DNA from: Pseudomonas brassicacearum
GTDB taxonomy: Bacteria; Pseudomonadota; Gammaproteobacteria; Pseudomonadales; Pseudomonadaceae
Direction: 5' to 3'
DNA length: 64,000 bases
NCBI RefSeq assembly: GCF_003732225.1
Contig: NZ_MOBJ01000006.1
Location: 1-64,000 of the forward strand
In this document: positions 28,402-38,328 of the stretch, piece by piece
Layout: every line of letters starts with the position of its first letter
Position numbering within the stretch: position 1 is the stretch's first letter
Made by a program: the position numbers and the translations under genes
Notes under the pieces: model-generated
What the model saw: only the letters and a program-made list of their open reading frames with translations
Databases searched by the model: none
What the model was told of the DNA's origin: nothing

Positions 28402-28827
28402 TTACTTGGCGAACAACTGTTCGATGTCCTTGAACGCCTTGAACTCCAGCGCGTTGCCGCACGGGTCGAACAGAAACATCGTCGCCTGCTCGCCCACCAG
28501 TCCCTTGAAACGAATACCCGGCTCGATCACAAAGCGCGTGCCCAGTGACGTGAGCCGTTCGGCCAGGGACTCCCATTCATCCATCGACAGGACCACGCCG
28601 AAATGTGGAACCGGCACTTCATGGCCGTCCACGGCATTGGTGTGGGCGGACTCCTGAGTGGCGGTTTTCGGGTGTTCGTGGATGACCAATTGGTGGCCGA
28701 AAAAGTTGAAATCCACCCAATGTTCGCTTGAGCGTCCTTCTTCCAGGCCGAACACCTGGCCATAGAAAAGCCGCGCGGCGGCAAGGTCATAAACCGGAAT
28801 GGCCAGATGAAACGGGGAAAGACGCAT
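28402..28827 (-). CDS. VOC family (glyoxalase-like) protein
   Basis: 141 residues starting [27 protein letters not shown], with the metal-binding His of the first unit in FHLAIPV, a second set [14 protein letters not shown], and the closing Glu in [16 protein letters not shown]. This is the standard dioxygenase/glyoxalase VOC layout. ATG 28827 has CGAGG ten bases upstream and is preferred over an in-frame TTG nine bases earlier. It is divergent from a LysR gene with a 114-bp gap, hinting at shared control. The substrate is unknown. Confidence 0.88.
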   Translation of the reverse strand: MRLSPFHLAIPVYDLAAARLFYGQVFGLEEGRSSEHWVDFNFFGHQLVIHEHPKTATQESAHTNAVDGHEVPVPHFGVVLSMDEWESLAERLTSLGTRFVIEPGIRFKGLVGEQATMFLFDPCGNALEFKAFKDIEQLFAK

Positions 28828-28941
28828 GATGATCAAGCCTCGATGACAGGGAAGTTGAGCTGATTCTAGTCTTGTGATTTTTGATTAAAAGACGATAATT
28901 TTTGCCTCCAGCTCAAATAAAATCGATCAATCGAGGCGCTC

Positions 28942-29808
28942 ATGCTGCGTGAACTGAAAACCTTCATCGCAGTGACTCGCTATGGCACGTTCGCCGCAGC
29001 CGGCATGCACATTGGCCTGACGCAGTCGGCCGTCAGCGCGCAAATGCGCAATCTGGAGCAGGCGCTGGGTATTCGCCTGTTCGACCGCACCGGACGTCAG
29101 GCGATCCTCAATGCCGCAGGCCAGCGGGCGTTGCCGATGGCACGGGAAATCCTTGAGACCTTCCAGCGCATGGCGGTCAGCGACGACGTCAGTGAGTTTC
29201 GCGGTGAATTGAGAATCGGCGCTGTAGCCACCGCCCAGACCGGTCTGCTGCCTCAGGCATTGCTGCGTTTGCGCCAGCAGGCGCCGTTGCTCGAGCCCAA
29301 ACTGGTCCCCGGCGTATCACTCAACCTGTTAAGCCAGGTCGACGCCGGAGAGCTCGACCTGGCGATCCTGATCAAACCACCCTTTGAGTTGCCCAAGGAG
29401 CTGTCGGCCCAAGTGCTTCGGCAGGAGCCCTTTGTGTTGATCGTGCCGCCGGACCTTGAAGGCGAGGATCCATTGCAGGTGCTCGGCACCCACCCGCATG
29501 TGCGCTATGACCGCAACTCGTTCGGTGGGCGTCTGGTGACACGATTTCTGCGCGAGCAGCAGATTGAGGTGCGGGTCGCGCTGGAACTCGATGAGCTGGA
29601 GGCGATTGTGAAAATGGTCGAGTGCGGGCTGGGTGTCTCTCTACTTCCCAAGGCCGGGCTCTGGCTTGAGCATGGGGCGAACGTCAGGATCATCCCGCTA
29701 GGCGAACTGACGTTCTATCGGGAGATCGTGCTGCTACAGCGTTACAGCCAGCGCACACAACCGATCCAGCAGTTGTTTGCCCGATGTCTGACGCAGCTCG
29801 ACGGCTGA
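28942..29808 (+). CDS. LysR family transcriptional regulator
   Basis: 288 residues. The LysR HTH reads LKTFIAVTRYGTFAAAGMHIG and QSAVSAQMRNLEQALGIRLF within the first 45 residues, followed by the effector-binding domain. The sequence between is intact and of normal length. It is divergent from a VOC gene, so it may control that gene. A REPIN starts 11 bp after the stop. Confidence 0.9.
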   Translation: MLRELKTFIAVTRYGTFAAAGMHIGLTQSAVSAQMRNLEQALGIRLFDRTGRQAILNAAGQRALPMAREILETFQRMAVSDDVSEFRGELRIGAVATAQTGLLPQALLRLRQQAPLLEPKLVPGVSLNLLSQVDAGELDLAILIKPPFELPKELSAQVLRQEPFVLIVPPDLEGEDPLQVLGTHPHVRYDRNSFGGRLVTRFLREQQIEVRVALELDELEAIVKMVECGLGVSLLPKAGLWLEHGANVRIIPLGELTFYREIVLLQRYSQRTQPIQQLFARCLTQLDG

Positions 29809-29819
29809 CCCTATAACCC

Positions 29820-29911
29820 TGTGGGAGCGAGCTTGCTCGCGATGAGGCCGTAACATTCAACATTAACGTCGCCTGTCAGTACGCTATCGCGAGCAAGCTC
29901 GCTCCCACAGT
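29820..29911. repeat. REPIN 1 (paired GTGGGAGCGAGC-type REPs)
   Basis: Two inverted REPs, GTGGGAGCGAGCTTGCTCGC at the left and its complement at the right, flank a 40-bp spacer and form a long hairpin between the LysR gene and fabI. Confidence 0.85.
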
Positions 29912-29941
29912 GGTTCGTGGCGGGTCTGAAACTGCGTCCAC

Positions 29942-29966
29942 AAAAAACCCGCCTATCGGCGGGTTT
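29942..29966 (-). terminator. Rho-independent terminator of fabI
   Basis: AAACCCGCC and GGCGGGTTT form a 9-bp stem with a four-base loop. On the minus strand the stem runs into a T tract (29947-29942). It ends 19 bp after the fabI stop. Confidence 0.85.
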
Positions 29967-29984
29967 CTTGTCAAGGCGTGAAGA

Positions 29985-30779
29985 TCACTCTTCGATGTTG
30001 CCCATGGCGGTGGTGTTGAAGCCGCCGTCCACGTACATGATTTCGCCGCTGATACCGGACGCCAGGTCCGAGCACAGGAAGGCGCCGGCGTTGCCGACTT
30101 CGTCAATGGTGACGTTGCGACGCAGTGGAGTTTGCGCTTCGTTGGCGGCCAGCATTTTACGGAAGTTCTTGATGCCGGATGCGGCCAACGTGCGGATCGG
30201 GCCAGCCGATACCGCGTTGACGCGGGTACCTTCCGGGCCCAGGGAGCCAGCCAGGTAACGCACGCCTGCTTCCAGGGAAGCCTTGGCCATGCCCATCACG
30301 TTGTAGTTCGGCATGGTGCGCTCGGCGCCCAGGTACGACAGGGTCAGCAGGCTGCCATTGCGACCTTTCATCATGTCGCGGCCGGCTTTGGCCAGCGCCA
30401 CGAAGCTGTAGGCGCTGATGTCGTGAGCGATGCGGAAGCCTTCACGGGTGGTGGCTTCGGTGAAGTCGCCGTCCAGTTGGTCGCCCGGTGCGAAGCCAAC
30501 GGAGTGCACGATGCAATCCAGGCCGTCCCACTTCTTGCTCAGCTCTTCGAATACCTTGGCGATTTCTTCATCGCTGGCCACGTCGCACGGGAAGCACAGC
30601 TCAGGGCTCGAACCCCAGCCTTGTGCGAACTCTTCGACACGCCCCTTGAGTTTGTCGTTCTGATAAGTGAAGGCAAGCTCAGCGCCCTCGCGATGCATGG
30701 CGGCAGCGATACCTGATGCGATGGACAGCTTGCTGGCGACACCGACGATCAGTACGCGCTTACCGGCGAGAAAACCCAT
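29985..30779 (-). CDS. fabI: enoyl-[acyl-carrier-protein] reductase FabI
   Basis: 264-residue NADH-dependent enoyl-ACP reductase of the short-chain dehydrogenase fold. [25 protein letters not shown] is the FabI nucleotide-binding start. The catalytic Tyr159-x6-Lys166 lies in NYNVMGMAK, with Tyr149 in LSYLGAE. The classical triclosan target; a second, unrelated enzyme (FabV) is encoded 7 kb away. ATG 30779 follows GAGGAGC. The gene starts 19 bp after the stop of nppD on the same strand, so it may be partly co-transcribed with the transporter operon. Confidence 0.96.
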   Translation of the reverse strand: MGFLAGKRVLIVGVASKLSIASGIAAAMHREGAELAFTYQNDKLKGRVEEFAQGWGSSPELCFPCDVASDEEIAKVFEELSKKWDGLDCIVHSVGFAPGDQLDGDFTEATTREGFRIAHDISAYSFVALAKAGRDMMKGRNGSLLTLSYLGAERTMPNYNVMGMAKASLEAGVRYLAGSLGPEGTRVNAVSAGPIRTLAASGIKNFRKMLAANEAQTPLRRNVTIDEVGNAGAFLCSDLASGISGEIMYVDGGFNTTAMGNIEE

Positions 30780-30798
30780 GTGTTGCTCCTCTTTCAGG

Positions 30799-32409
30799 TT
30801 ATTCGGCAACTGCTGGTGCCAGGAAAGCGGCCTCCAGCAACTGCTGTGTATAGGGATGTTGCGGTGCGGCAAAGATACCTTGCGCATCACCTTGTTCGAC
30901 CACTTGGCCATGCTTGATCACCATCAACTGGTGGCTCAGCGCTTTAACCACAGCCAGGTCATGGCTGATAAACAGATACGTCAGGTTGTACTTGCTTTGC
31001 AGTGAGCGCAGCAGCTCAACCACTTGGCGTTGCACGGTGCGGTCGAGGGCCGAGGTCGGCTCGTCCAGCAAAATCAACGCCGGCTTTAGCACCAGGGCTC
31101 GGGCAATGGCGATTCTCTGCCGTTGTCCGCCGGAAAACTCATGGGGGTAGCGGTGCCGGGTTCCGGGGTCCAGACCGACTTCCTTGAGTGCCGCGATAAT
31201 CGCCAGCTCCTGTTCGGCCGCCGTGCCGATCTTGTGTATCCGCAGGCCTTCGCCGACGATCTCGCTCACGCACATTCGCGGGCTCAAGCTGCCGTAAGGA
31301 TCCTGGAAAACCACCTGCATTTCCCGCCGTAGCGGCCTTACCTGTTGCTGCGACAGGCAGTCTAGCTGCTGGCCTTCAAAACGAATCGCGCCTTTGCTGG
31401 CAATCAACCGCAAAATCGCCAGGCCCAGTGTGGACTTGCCCGAACCACTCTCGCCGACGATGCCCAGGGTCTGACCCTGAGGCAGGCTGAAGTTGATTCC
31501 GTCTACGGCTTTGACGTAATCGACGGTGTTGCGCAAAAAGCCTTTTTTGATCGGGAACCAGACTTTCAGGTCCTCGACCTGCAGCAATGGCGGGCCGATT
31601 ACATTGGTCGCCGGGTTACCGCGAGGCTCCGCTGCCAGCAGCTCCCGGGTGTAGGGATGCTGCGGCGCGCGGAACAGTTCTTCGCACGACGCCTGTTCGA
31701 CGATGCATCCGCGTTGCATGACACATACGCGATGCGCAATTCTCTGGACCAGGTTCAAATCGTGGCTGATCAGCAGCAAGGCCATGCCCAGGCGGGCCTG
31801 TAGCTCCTTGAGCAGTTCAAGGATTTTCAACTGAACGGTCACGTCCAGTGCGGTGGTCGGCTCGTCGGCGATCAGCAGTTCCGGCTCGTTCGCCAGGGCC
31901 ATGGCGATCATCACACGCTGGCGCTGGCCGCCGGACAATTCGTGGGGCAGGGCCTTGAGCCGTTTGTGCGGTTCGGGAATGCCCACCAGTTCCAGCAGCT
32001 CCAGGGTGCGTTTGGTCGCGACCTTGCCGGTCAGGCCCTTGTGGATGCCCAGCACTTCGTTGATCTGTTTCTCGATCGAGTGCAGCGGGTTGAGCGAGGT
32101 CATCGGCTCCTGAAAGATCATCGCGATCCGGTTGCCACGAATGTGCCGGATGGTTTTCTCTTTCAGCGACAGCAGGTCATGCCCTGAATAGTTGATGGTG
32201 CCGGTGGGGTGCCGCGCCAAAGGGTAGGGCAGCAGGCGCAGGATCGAGTGCGCCGTGACCGATTTGCCCGAACCGCTTTCACCGACCAGTGCCAGGGTTT
32301 CACCGCGCTTGATGTCGAAACTGACGCCTTCAACCACCCGTTGCACGTGCTCGCCGACCACAAACTCGACAGAGAGGTTGCGCACTTCGATCAGATTATC
32401 CTGATTCAT
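30799..32409 (-). CDS. nppD: ABC transporter ATP-binding protein, fused double ATPase (YejF/NppD)
   Basis: 536 residues with two complete nucleotide-binding domains. The first has Walker [15 protein letters not shown] and signature [15 protein letters not shown]; the second has Walker [15 protein letters not shown] and signature [15 protein letters not shown]. This is the YejF arrangement of peptide/microcin importers. It is the last transporter gene of a five-gene set and overlaps nothing. ATG 32409 follows GAGGAAGTGAA and lies on the yejE-like stop, so translation is coupled. Confidence 0.9.
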   Translation of the reverse strand: MNQDNLIEVRNLSVEFVVGEHVQRVVEGVSFDIKRGETLALVGESGSGKSVTAHSILRLLPYPLARHPTGTINYSGHDLLSLKEKTIRHIRGNRIAMIFQEPMTSLNPLHSIEKQINEVLGIHKGLTGKVATKRTLELLELVGIPEPHKRLKALPHELSGGQRQRVMIAMALANEPELLIADEPTTALDVTVQLKILELLKELQARLGMALLLISHDLNLVQRIAHRVCVMQRGCIVEQASCEELFRAPQHPYTRELLAAEPRGNPATNVIGPPLLQVEDLKVWFPIKKGFLRNTVDYVKAVDGINFSLPQGQTLGIVGESGSGKSTLGLAILRLIASKGAIRFEGQQLDCLSQQQVRPLRREMQVVFQDPYGSLSPRMCVSEIVGEGLRIHKIGTAAEQELAIIAALKEVGLDPGTRHRYPHEFSGGQRQRIAIARALVLKPALILLDEPTSALDRTVQRQVVELLRSLQSKYNLTYLFISHDLAVVKALSHQLMVIKHGQVVEQGDAQGIFAAPQHPYTQQLLEAAFLAPAVAE

Positions 32410-32410
32410 T

Positions 32411-33430
32411 TCACTTCCTCGGGTCGAAGGCATCGCGAGCGGACTCGCCGATAAACACCAGCAAACTCAACATCACCGCCAGCACCGCAAAGGCGCTCAT
32501 GCCCAGCCACGGCGCTTGCAGGTTGGATTTGCCCTGAGCCACCAGTTCACCCAGCGATGCGCTGCCTGCCGGCAGGCCGAAGCCGAGGAAGTCCAGCGCG
32601 GTCAGGGTGCCGATGGCGCCGGTCAGGATGAATGGCATGAAGGTCATGGTCGAGACCATGGCGTTGGGCAGGATATGGCGGAACATGATTGCGCCGTTCT
32701 GCATGCCCAGCGCCCGGGCGGCGCGTACGTATTCCAGGTTGCGCCCGCGGAGGAACTCGGCGCGGACCACGTCGACCAGGCTCATCCAGGAAAACAGCAG
32801 CATGATCCCCAGCAGCCACCAGAAGTTCGGCTGCACGAAACTGGCGAGGATGATCAGCAGGTACAGCACGGGCAAACCCGACCAGATCTCGAGGAAGCGT
32901 TGCCCGGCCAAATCAACCCAGCCACCATAGAAACCCTGCAAGGCCCCGGCGATCACGCCGATGATCGAGCTCAGAATGGTCAGCGTCAGCGCAAACAGTA
33001 CCGACACCCGGAAGCCGTAAATCACCCGCGCGAGCACGTCGCGGCCCTGATCGTCGGTACCCAGCAGGTTGTCTGCCGAGGGCGGCGCCGGGGCCGGGAC
33101 TTTCAGGTCGTAGTTGATGCTTTGGTAGCTGAATGGGATCGGTGCCCACAAGGTCCAGGCGTCCTTGGCCTTGAGCAGTTCGCGGATGTACGGGCTCTTG
33201 TAGTTGGCTTCCAGCGGGAATTCGCCGCCGAAGGTGGTTTCCGGGTAACGTTTGAGCGCCGGGAAGTACCATTGGCCGTCGTAACGCACCGCCAGCGGTT
33301 TGTCGTTGGCGATCAGCTCGGCGCCGAGGCTGGCGCCAAACAGGATCAAAAACAGCCACAGCGACCACCAGCCGCGCTTGTTGGCCTTGAACCGTTCGAA
33401 ACGTCGGCGATTGAGAGGGGACAGGTTCAT
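32411..33430 (-). CDS. nppC: ABC transporter permease (YejE/NppC)
   Basis: 339-residue inner-membrane permease of the OppC class. MNLSPLNRRRFERFKANKRGWWSLWLF is the cytosolic head and first helix, followed by a long periplasmic loop (about residues 40-135), then five helices with the coupling motif EYVRAARALGMQNGAIMFRHILPNA. GGGAGC lies eight bases before ATG 33430. The gene sits one base after nppB and before nppD. It forms the membrane pore with NppB. Confidence 0.9.
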   Translation of the reverse strand: MNLSPLNRRRFERFKANKRGWWSLWLFLILFGASLGAELIANDKPLAVRYDGQWYFPALKRYPETTFGGEFPLEANYKSPYIRELLKAKDAWTLWAPIPFSYQSINYDLKVPAPAPPSADNLLGTDDQGRDVLARVIYGFRVSVLFALTLTILSSIIGVIAGALQGFYGGWVDLAGQRFLEIWSGLPVLYLLIILASFVQPNFWWLLGIMLLFSWMSLVDVVRAEFLRGRNLEYVRAARALGMQNGAIMFRHILPNAMVSTMTFMPFILTGAIGTLTALDFLGFGLPAGSASLGELVAQGKSNLQAPWLGMSAFAVLAVMLSLLVFIGESARDAFDPRK

Positions 33431-33431
33431 C

Positions 33432-34505
33432 TCAATGCTCCCGGTGTTCGAAGTCGATGCGTGGATCGACCAGGGTGTAGGTGAGGTCGCCAATCAGTTT
33501 CACCACCAGCCCCAGCAGGGTGAAGATGAACAGGGTGCCGAACACCACCGGGTAGTCGCGGTTGATCGCCGCTTCGAAACTCATCAGGCCCATGCCGTCG
33601 AGCGAGAAGATCACCTCCACCAGCAATGAGCCGGTGAAGAAGATCCCGATGAAGGCCGAGGGGAAACCGGCGATCACCAGCAGCATGGCGTTGCGAAACA
33701 CATGGCCGTAGAGCACGCGATGCCGGGTCAGGCCTTTGGCTTTCGCGGTGACGACATACTGTTTGTTGATCTCGTCGAGGAAGCTGTTTTTGGTCAACAG
33801 GGTCATGGTCGCAAAGTTACCGATCACCAACGCTGTCACCGGCAGCGCTATGTGCCAGAAGTAATCGCGGATCTTGCCGGCCCAGCTCAGTTCGCCGAAG
33901 TTGTTCGAGGTGAGGCCGCGCAGGGGAAACCAGTCCAGGTAGCTGCCGCCGGCAAACACCACGATCAGCAGAATCGCGAACAGGAAGGCCGGGATAGCAT
34001 AACCGACGATGATCGCCGAACTGGTCCACACGTCGAAATGGCTGCCGTGCCGGGTGGCCTTGGCGATCCCCAGCGGGATCGACACCAGGTACATGATCAG
34101 CGTGCTCCAGAGCCCGAGGGAGATCGACACCGGCATCTTTTCCTTGATCAGGTCAATGACCTTGGCGTCGCGGAAGAAGCTGTCGCCGAAATCCAGGGTG
34201 GCGTAGTTCTTGATCATGATCCACAAGCGTTCCGGCGCCGATTTGTCGAAGCCGTACATGTGCTCGATTTCCTTGACCAGCGCCGGGTCCAGCCCCTGCG
34301 CGCCGCGATAGCTGGAACCGGCTACCGAGACTTCGGCACCGCCGCCGGCAATGCGGCTGGTAGCGCCTTCGAAGCCTTCGAGTTTGGCGATCATCTGTTC
34401 CACCGGGCCGCCGGGCGCGGCCTGGATGATCACGAAGTTGATCAGCAGAATGCCGAACAGGGTTGGAATGATCAGCAACAGTCGCCGAAAAATATACGCC
34501 AGCAT
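33432..34505 (-). CDS. nppB: ABC transporter permease (YejB/NppB)
   Basis: 357-residue inner-membrane permease of the OppB class: [34 protein letters not shown] at the N-terminus, six helices, and the coupling motif [26 protein letters not shown] near residues 245-270. A single base separates it from nppA2 upstream and from nppC downstream, as expected for a translationally coupled operon. It pairs with NppC to move peptides delivered by the two binding proteins. Confidence 0.92.
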   Translation of the reverse strand: MLAYIFRRLLLIIPTLFGILLINFVIIQAAPGGPVEQMIAKLEGFEGATSRIAGGGAEVSVAGSSYRGAQGLDPALVKEIEHMYGFDKSAPERLWIMIKNYATLDFGDSFFRDAKVIDLIKEKMPVSISLGLWSTLIMYLVSIPLGIAKATRHGSHFDVWTSSAIIVGYAIPAFLFAILLIVVFAGGSYLDWFPLRGLTSNNFGELSWAGKIRDYFWHIALPVTALVIGNFATMTLLTKNSFLDEINKQYVVTAKAKGLTRHRVLYGHVFRNAMLLVIAGFPSAFIGIFFTGSLLVEVIFSLDGMGLMSFEAAINRDYPVVFGTLFIFTLLGLVVKLIGDLTYTLVDPRIDFEHREH

Positions 34506-34506
34506 C

Positions 34507-36348
34507 TTATTGCTCCACGCCCGCAGGATCGGTTTGCTCTTTGGTCAGCACTTCGATCGCAGGTTGTGCGTCGGGTTTGATCCACCAGGTGGAAATGCCC
34601 ACGTCATTGGTTGGTGAGACTTTCGGGTGGCCAATGTGATTCCAGTAAGCCACGCGCCAGGTCTTGATGTGCCAGTTGGGGATCACGTAATAGCCCCATT
34701 GCAACACCCGGTCGAGCGCCCGGGCGTGGGCTACCAGGCTTTTGCGCGAATCGGCATTGATCAGCTCTTCGACCAGTTGATCGACTACCGGGTCTTTCAG
34801 GCCCATGTAGTTACGGCTGCCGGGTTTGTCGGCGCTTTCGGACTTCCAGAATTCGCGCTGCTCGTTACCCGGTGAACTGGACTGCGGGAAGCTGCCAACC
34901 ACCATGTCGAAGTCGCGCGAGCGTACCCGGTTGATGTACTGCGACACGTCGACCCGGCGAATCACCAGATCAATCCCCAGGTCACTCATGTTGCGCTTGA
35001 ACGGCAGCAACACCCGCTCGAACTCGGTCTGCGCCAGCAGGAACTCGATGCTCACCGGTTTGCCGGTGGCGTCGACCATCTTGTCGTCGACGATCCGCCA
35101 GCCGGCTTCCTGCAACAGCTGATAGGCCTTGCGCTGTTGGGCGCGGATCATCCCGCTGCCGTCACAGACGGAGTTCTGGAATGCTTCGCTGAAAACCTGA
35201 TCGGGGATTTTGCCTCGGAACGGATCGAGGATCGCCAGCTGATCCTGATCCGGCAGGCCGGTGGCGGCCATTTCGGAGTTTTCGAAGTAACTTCGGGTGC
35301 GCGCGTAGGCACCGTTGAACAACTGCTTGTTGGTCCATTCGAAGTCCAGCAACAGGCTCAGGGCCTGGCGCACGCGCACGTCCTGAAACACCGGGCGACG
35401 CAGGTTGAAGACGAAGCCCTGCATACCGGTGGAGTTGCCGTTCGGGATTTGTTCCTTGATCAGGCGACCCTCGGTAACGGCCGGAGTGTTGTAGGCGTTG
35501 GCCCAGTTTTTCGCGCTCATCTCCTGCCAGTAATCGAACTGCCCGGCCTTCAGTGCTTCCAGCGCGACGGTGTTGTCGCGGTAGTAATCGGTGGTCATGG
35601 TGTCGAAGTTGTAGAAGCCTCGATTGACCGGCAGGTCCTTGCCCCAGTAATCCTTGACCCGCTCATAGCGGATCGAGCGCCCGGCCTTGACCTCACTGAC
35701 CTTGTACGGGCCACTGCCCAGCGGGATTTCCAGATTGCCTTTGCTGAAGTCGCGGTTTTCCCACCAGTGCTTGGGCAATACCGCGAGCTGTCCGAGGATC
35801 AGCGGCAGCTCGCGGTTGCTGGTGTGCTTGAACTTGAACAGCACCCGCAACGGGTCTTCGGCGATCACTTCGTCGACGTCGCTGTAGTAACCGCGATACA
35901 GCGGCGCACCGCTTTTCATCAGGGTCTGGAAGCTGAACACCACGTCTTCGGCACGCACCGGATGGCCGTCATGGAAACGCGCTTCGGGGCGCAGGTAGAA
36001 GCGTACCCAGCTGTTGTCCGGGGCCTTTTCGATTTTGCCGGCGATCAAGCCGTATTCGGTAAACGGCTCATCCAGCCCTTGTTTGGCCAGGGTGTCGTAG
36101 ATCAGGCCGATATCCTCGGCAGCCACACCCTTGCTGATGAACGGGTTGAGGCTGTCGAAGCCACCGAAGCCGGCCTGACGAAAGATTCCGCCTTTGGGCG
36201 CGTCCGGGTTCACGTAGTCGAAGTGTTTGAAATCGGCCGGGTACTTCGGCGGTTCGTTGTACAGGGTCAAGGCGTGCTGCGGGGCGGCGTGGGCTGTGCA
36301 GGCAAGCCCCGCAAAGACCAGACCCAGCAGGGTACGCAAACGCATCAT
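34507..36348 (-). CDS. nppA2: periplasmic solute-binding protein, second copy (YejA/NppA2)
   Basis: 613-residue SBP_bac_5 protein. A signal peptide, [21 protein letters not shown], is followed by [29 protein letters not shown], the usual opening of YejA/microcin C binding proteins. The start overlaps the stop of nppA1 by four bases (ATGATGA); ATG 36345 is an equal alternative. Clear paralogue of the preceding gene. In P. aeruginosa a matching NppA1A2BCD system imports peptidyl-nucleoside antibiotics; that role is inferred by family and gene order. Confidence 0.9.
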   Translation of the reverse strand: MMRLRTLLGLVFAGLACTAHAAPQHALTLYNEPPKYPADFKHFDYVNPDAPKGGIFRQAGFGGFDSLNPFISKGVAAEDIGLIYDTLAKQGLDEPFTEYGLIAGKIEKAPDNSWVRFYLRPEARFHDGHPVRAEDVVFSFQTLMKSGAPLYRGYYSDVDEVIAEDPLRVLFKFKHTSNRELPLILGQLAVLPKHWWENRDFSKGNLEIPLGSGPYKVSEVKAGRSIRYERVKDYWGKDLPVNRGFYNFDTMTTDYYRDNTVALEALKAGQFDYWQEMSAKNWANAYNTPAVTEGRLIKEQIPNGNSTGMQGFVFNLRRPVFQDVRVRQALSLLLDFEWTNKQLFNGAYARTRSYFENSEMAATGLPDQDQLAILDPFRGKIPDQVFSEAFQNSVCDGSGMIRAQQRKAYQLLQEAGWRIVDDKMVDATGKPVSIEFLLAQTEFERVLLPFKRNMSDLGIDLVIRRVDVSQYINRVRSRDFDMVVGSFPQSSSPGNEQREFWKSESADKPGSRNYMGLKDPVVDQLVEELINADSRKSLVAHARALDRVLQWGYYVIPNWHIKTWRVAYWNHIGHPKVSPTNDVGISTWWIKPDAQPAIEVLTKEQTDPAGVEQ

Positions 36349-38174
36349 TGGGCTTTCTCCGAAGTCTTCAGCCACCAGGCATTCAGCCCCAGGGTGTAGG
36401 GCGGCGTGGTGACGAAGGCGAACCGGTTGCGGTACGCCAGGCGATGATAATTGATATACCAGTTGGGAATGCTGTAGTGCTGCCACAAGAGCACCCGGTC
36501 CAGCGCAAAGCCTGCCGCCAGTTGCTCGTCACGGGATTTTGCCGCGAGCAGTTGTTCCAGCAGATGATCGATCACCGGGCTGGCAACACCCGCGTAATTC
36601 TTGCTGCCCTTGACCGAGGCCTGGCTCGAGTGGAAGTACTGCCACTGCTCAAGTCCGGGGCTGAGGGTTTGATCGAGGGTCATCAGGATCATATCGAAAT
36701 CGAACTGGTCGAGACGTTGCTTGTACTGGGCACGGTCGACCGTGCGCAGATGGGCGTCAATGCCAATGCTGGCGAGATTCTCGGCGTAAGGCTGGAGGAT
36801 GCGCTCCAGGTTCGGATTGACCAGCAGGATTTCGAAACGCAGTGGTTGTCCGGCGGCGTTTTGCAGGCGCTGGCCATTGAGCTTCCAGCCGGCCTCGGCG
36901 AGCAAACCCAGTGCCCGGCGCAGGGTTTCCCGGGGGATGCCGCGGCCGTCGGTCTGCGGCAGGCTGAAGGGTTCGGTAAACAGTTTGGCGGGGAGCTGAT
37001 CGCGGTAAGGCGAGAGCATTAGCCATTCATGGCCGACCGGCAGCCCTGCGGCGGAAAATGCGCTGTTGGGGTAGTAGCTGGTGGCCCGTTTGTAGGCGCC
37101 GCTGAACAGCGTGCGGTTGGTCCACTCAAAGTCGAACATCAAACCCAGGGCCTCTCGCACCTTGTCGTCGGCAAACGTGCCGCGCCGGGTGTTCATGAAC
37201 AGGCCTTGGGTCTGGGTCGGAATCTGGTGGTCGATCTGCGCCTTGATCACCTCGCCACGCCGCACGGCGGGGAAGTTGTAGCCATTGGCCCAGTTTTTTG
37301 CCTGGTGCTCGATGTAGATGTCGAATTCGCCGGCCTTGAACGCCTCGAAAGCCACGTCGCTGTCACGATAGAACTCGACCTCGACGCGATCATAGTTGTA
37401 CTTGCCGCGATTGACCGGCAGGTCCTTGCCCCAGTAATCCTTGACCCGCTCGAACACCAGCTGTCGCCCCGGCTGAACCTGGGTGATGCGATAAGGGCCG
37501 CTGCCCAGCGGTGGTTCGAAGGTGGTGGCCTTGAAATCGCGACCTTCCCAGTAGTGTTGCGGCAATACCGGCAACTCGCCCAGACGCAGGATCAGCAACG
37601 GGTTGCCGGCCCGCTTGAACACGAAACGGATGCGCTGCGGGTTGAGGATGTCGACCCGCTGCACTTCCTGAAGGTTGGTACGGTATTGCGGATGACCTTC
37701 CTTGAGCAGCAGCCGGTAGGAGAACGCAACGTCATCGGCAGTGATCGGCGTGCCGTCGTGGAAGCGCGCTTCCGGGCGCAGGTTGAACACCACCCAGCTA
37801 CGGTCTTCGCTGTATTCGACAGATTGGGCAATCAACCCGTAACTGGACGCGGGTTCATCGCCGGACGGTGCGTATTGGCCGGTGCCGACCATCAGCGGTT
37901 CATTCAGCTCATTGATGCCGTACTGCAGGAAGTTCGGGGTCGCGACCGGGCTGGTGCCCTTGAAAGTGTAGGGGTTGAGCGTATCGAAGGTGCCAAACGC
38001 CATGACCCGCAAGGTACCGCCCTTGGGCGCTTGCGGGTTTACCCAGTCGAAGTGGGTGAATCTGGTGGGGTACTTGAGTGTGCCGAACTGCGCATAACCA
38101 TGGCTTTCGCTGATCGTTGCGCTTGCGGGGAAGCTCAAGGCCAGACTGATTAGGAGCAGGAGGAGGGGACGCAT
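36345..38174 (-). CDS. nppA1: periplasmic solute-binding protein, first copy (YejA/NppA1)
   Basis: 609 residues with a signal peptide (MRPLLLLLISLALSFPASA) and the SBP_bac_5 fold: HGYAQFGTLKYPTRFTHFDWVNPQAPKGG, then [21 protein letters not shown] and [15 protein letters not shown] segments. It is shared with nppA2 in overall layout. It heads the npp operon A1-A2-B-C-D. An untranslated gap of about 100 bp separates it from the mltD terminator. Two binding proteins on one permease suggest a broadened peptide range. Confidence 0.9.
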   Translation of the reverse strand: MRPLLLLLISLALSFPASATISESHGYAQFGTLKYPTRFTHFDWVNPQAPKGGTLRVMAFGTFDTLNPYTFKGTSPVATPNFLQYGINELNEPLMVGTGQYAPSGDEPASSYGLIAQSVEYSEDRSWVVFNLRPEARFHDGTPITADDVAFSYRLLLKEGHPQYRTNLQEVQRVDILNPQRIRFVFKRAGNPLLILRLGELPVLPQHYWEGRDFKATTFEPPLGSGPYRITQVQPGRQLVFERVKDYWGKDLPVNRGKYNYDRVEVEFYRDSDVAFEAFKAGEFDIYIEHQAKNWANGYNFPAVRRGEVIKAQIDHQIPTQTQGLFMNTRRGTFADDKVREALGLMFDFEWTNRTLFSGAYKRATSYYPNSAFSAAGLPVGHEWLMLSPYRDQLPAKLFTEPFSLPQTDGRGIPRETLRRALGLLAEAGWKLNGQRLQNAAGQPLRFEILLVNPNLERILQPYAENLASIGIDAHLRTVDRAQYKQRLDQFDFDMILMTLDQTLSPGLEQWQYFHSSQASVKGSKNYAGVASPVIDHLLEQLLAAKSRDEQLAAGFALDRVLLWQHYSIPNWYINYHRLAYRNRFAFVTTPPYTLGLNAWWLKTSEKAQ

Positions 38175-38276
38175 CGAGGCAGAGATCCGATCCAGGCGGC
38201 TTGGGCTTTGTGGACCGTACAGTAACAGCTTGTATCGACAGGAAAAAGGTAGGGGCTGAAAGCCGCGTAGAGGCGC

Positions 38277-38324
38277 AAAAAAGATCGCAGCCTGCGTAGG
38301 AGCTGCCGAAGGCTGCGATCTTTT
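38277..38324 (-). terminator. REP-derived hairpin acting as mltD terminator
   Basis: GGCTGCGATCTTTT at 38311-38324 is the complement of AAAAGATCGCAGCC at 38279-38292, with a GTAGGAGCTGCC REP in the loop. On the minus strand the stem ends in a run of six T residues. It starts four bases after the mltD stop, which places a repeat element exactly where a terminator is needed. Confidence 0.75.
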
Positions 38325-38328
38325 CTTT

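Noticed and set aside
35137..36399. 420-codon plus-strand open frame
   Set aside because: It is antisense to nppA2, has no ribosome site, and its composition is that expected from the complement of a high-GC gene.
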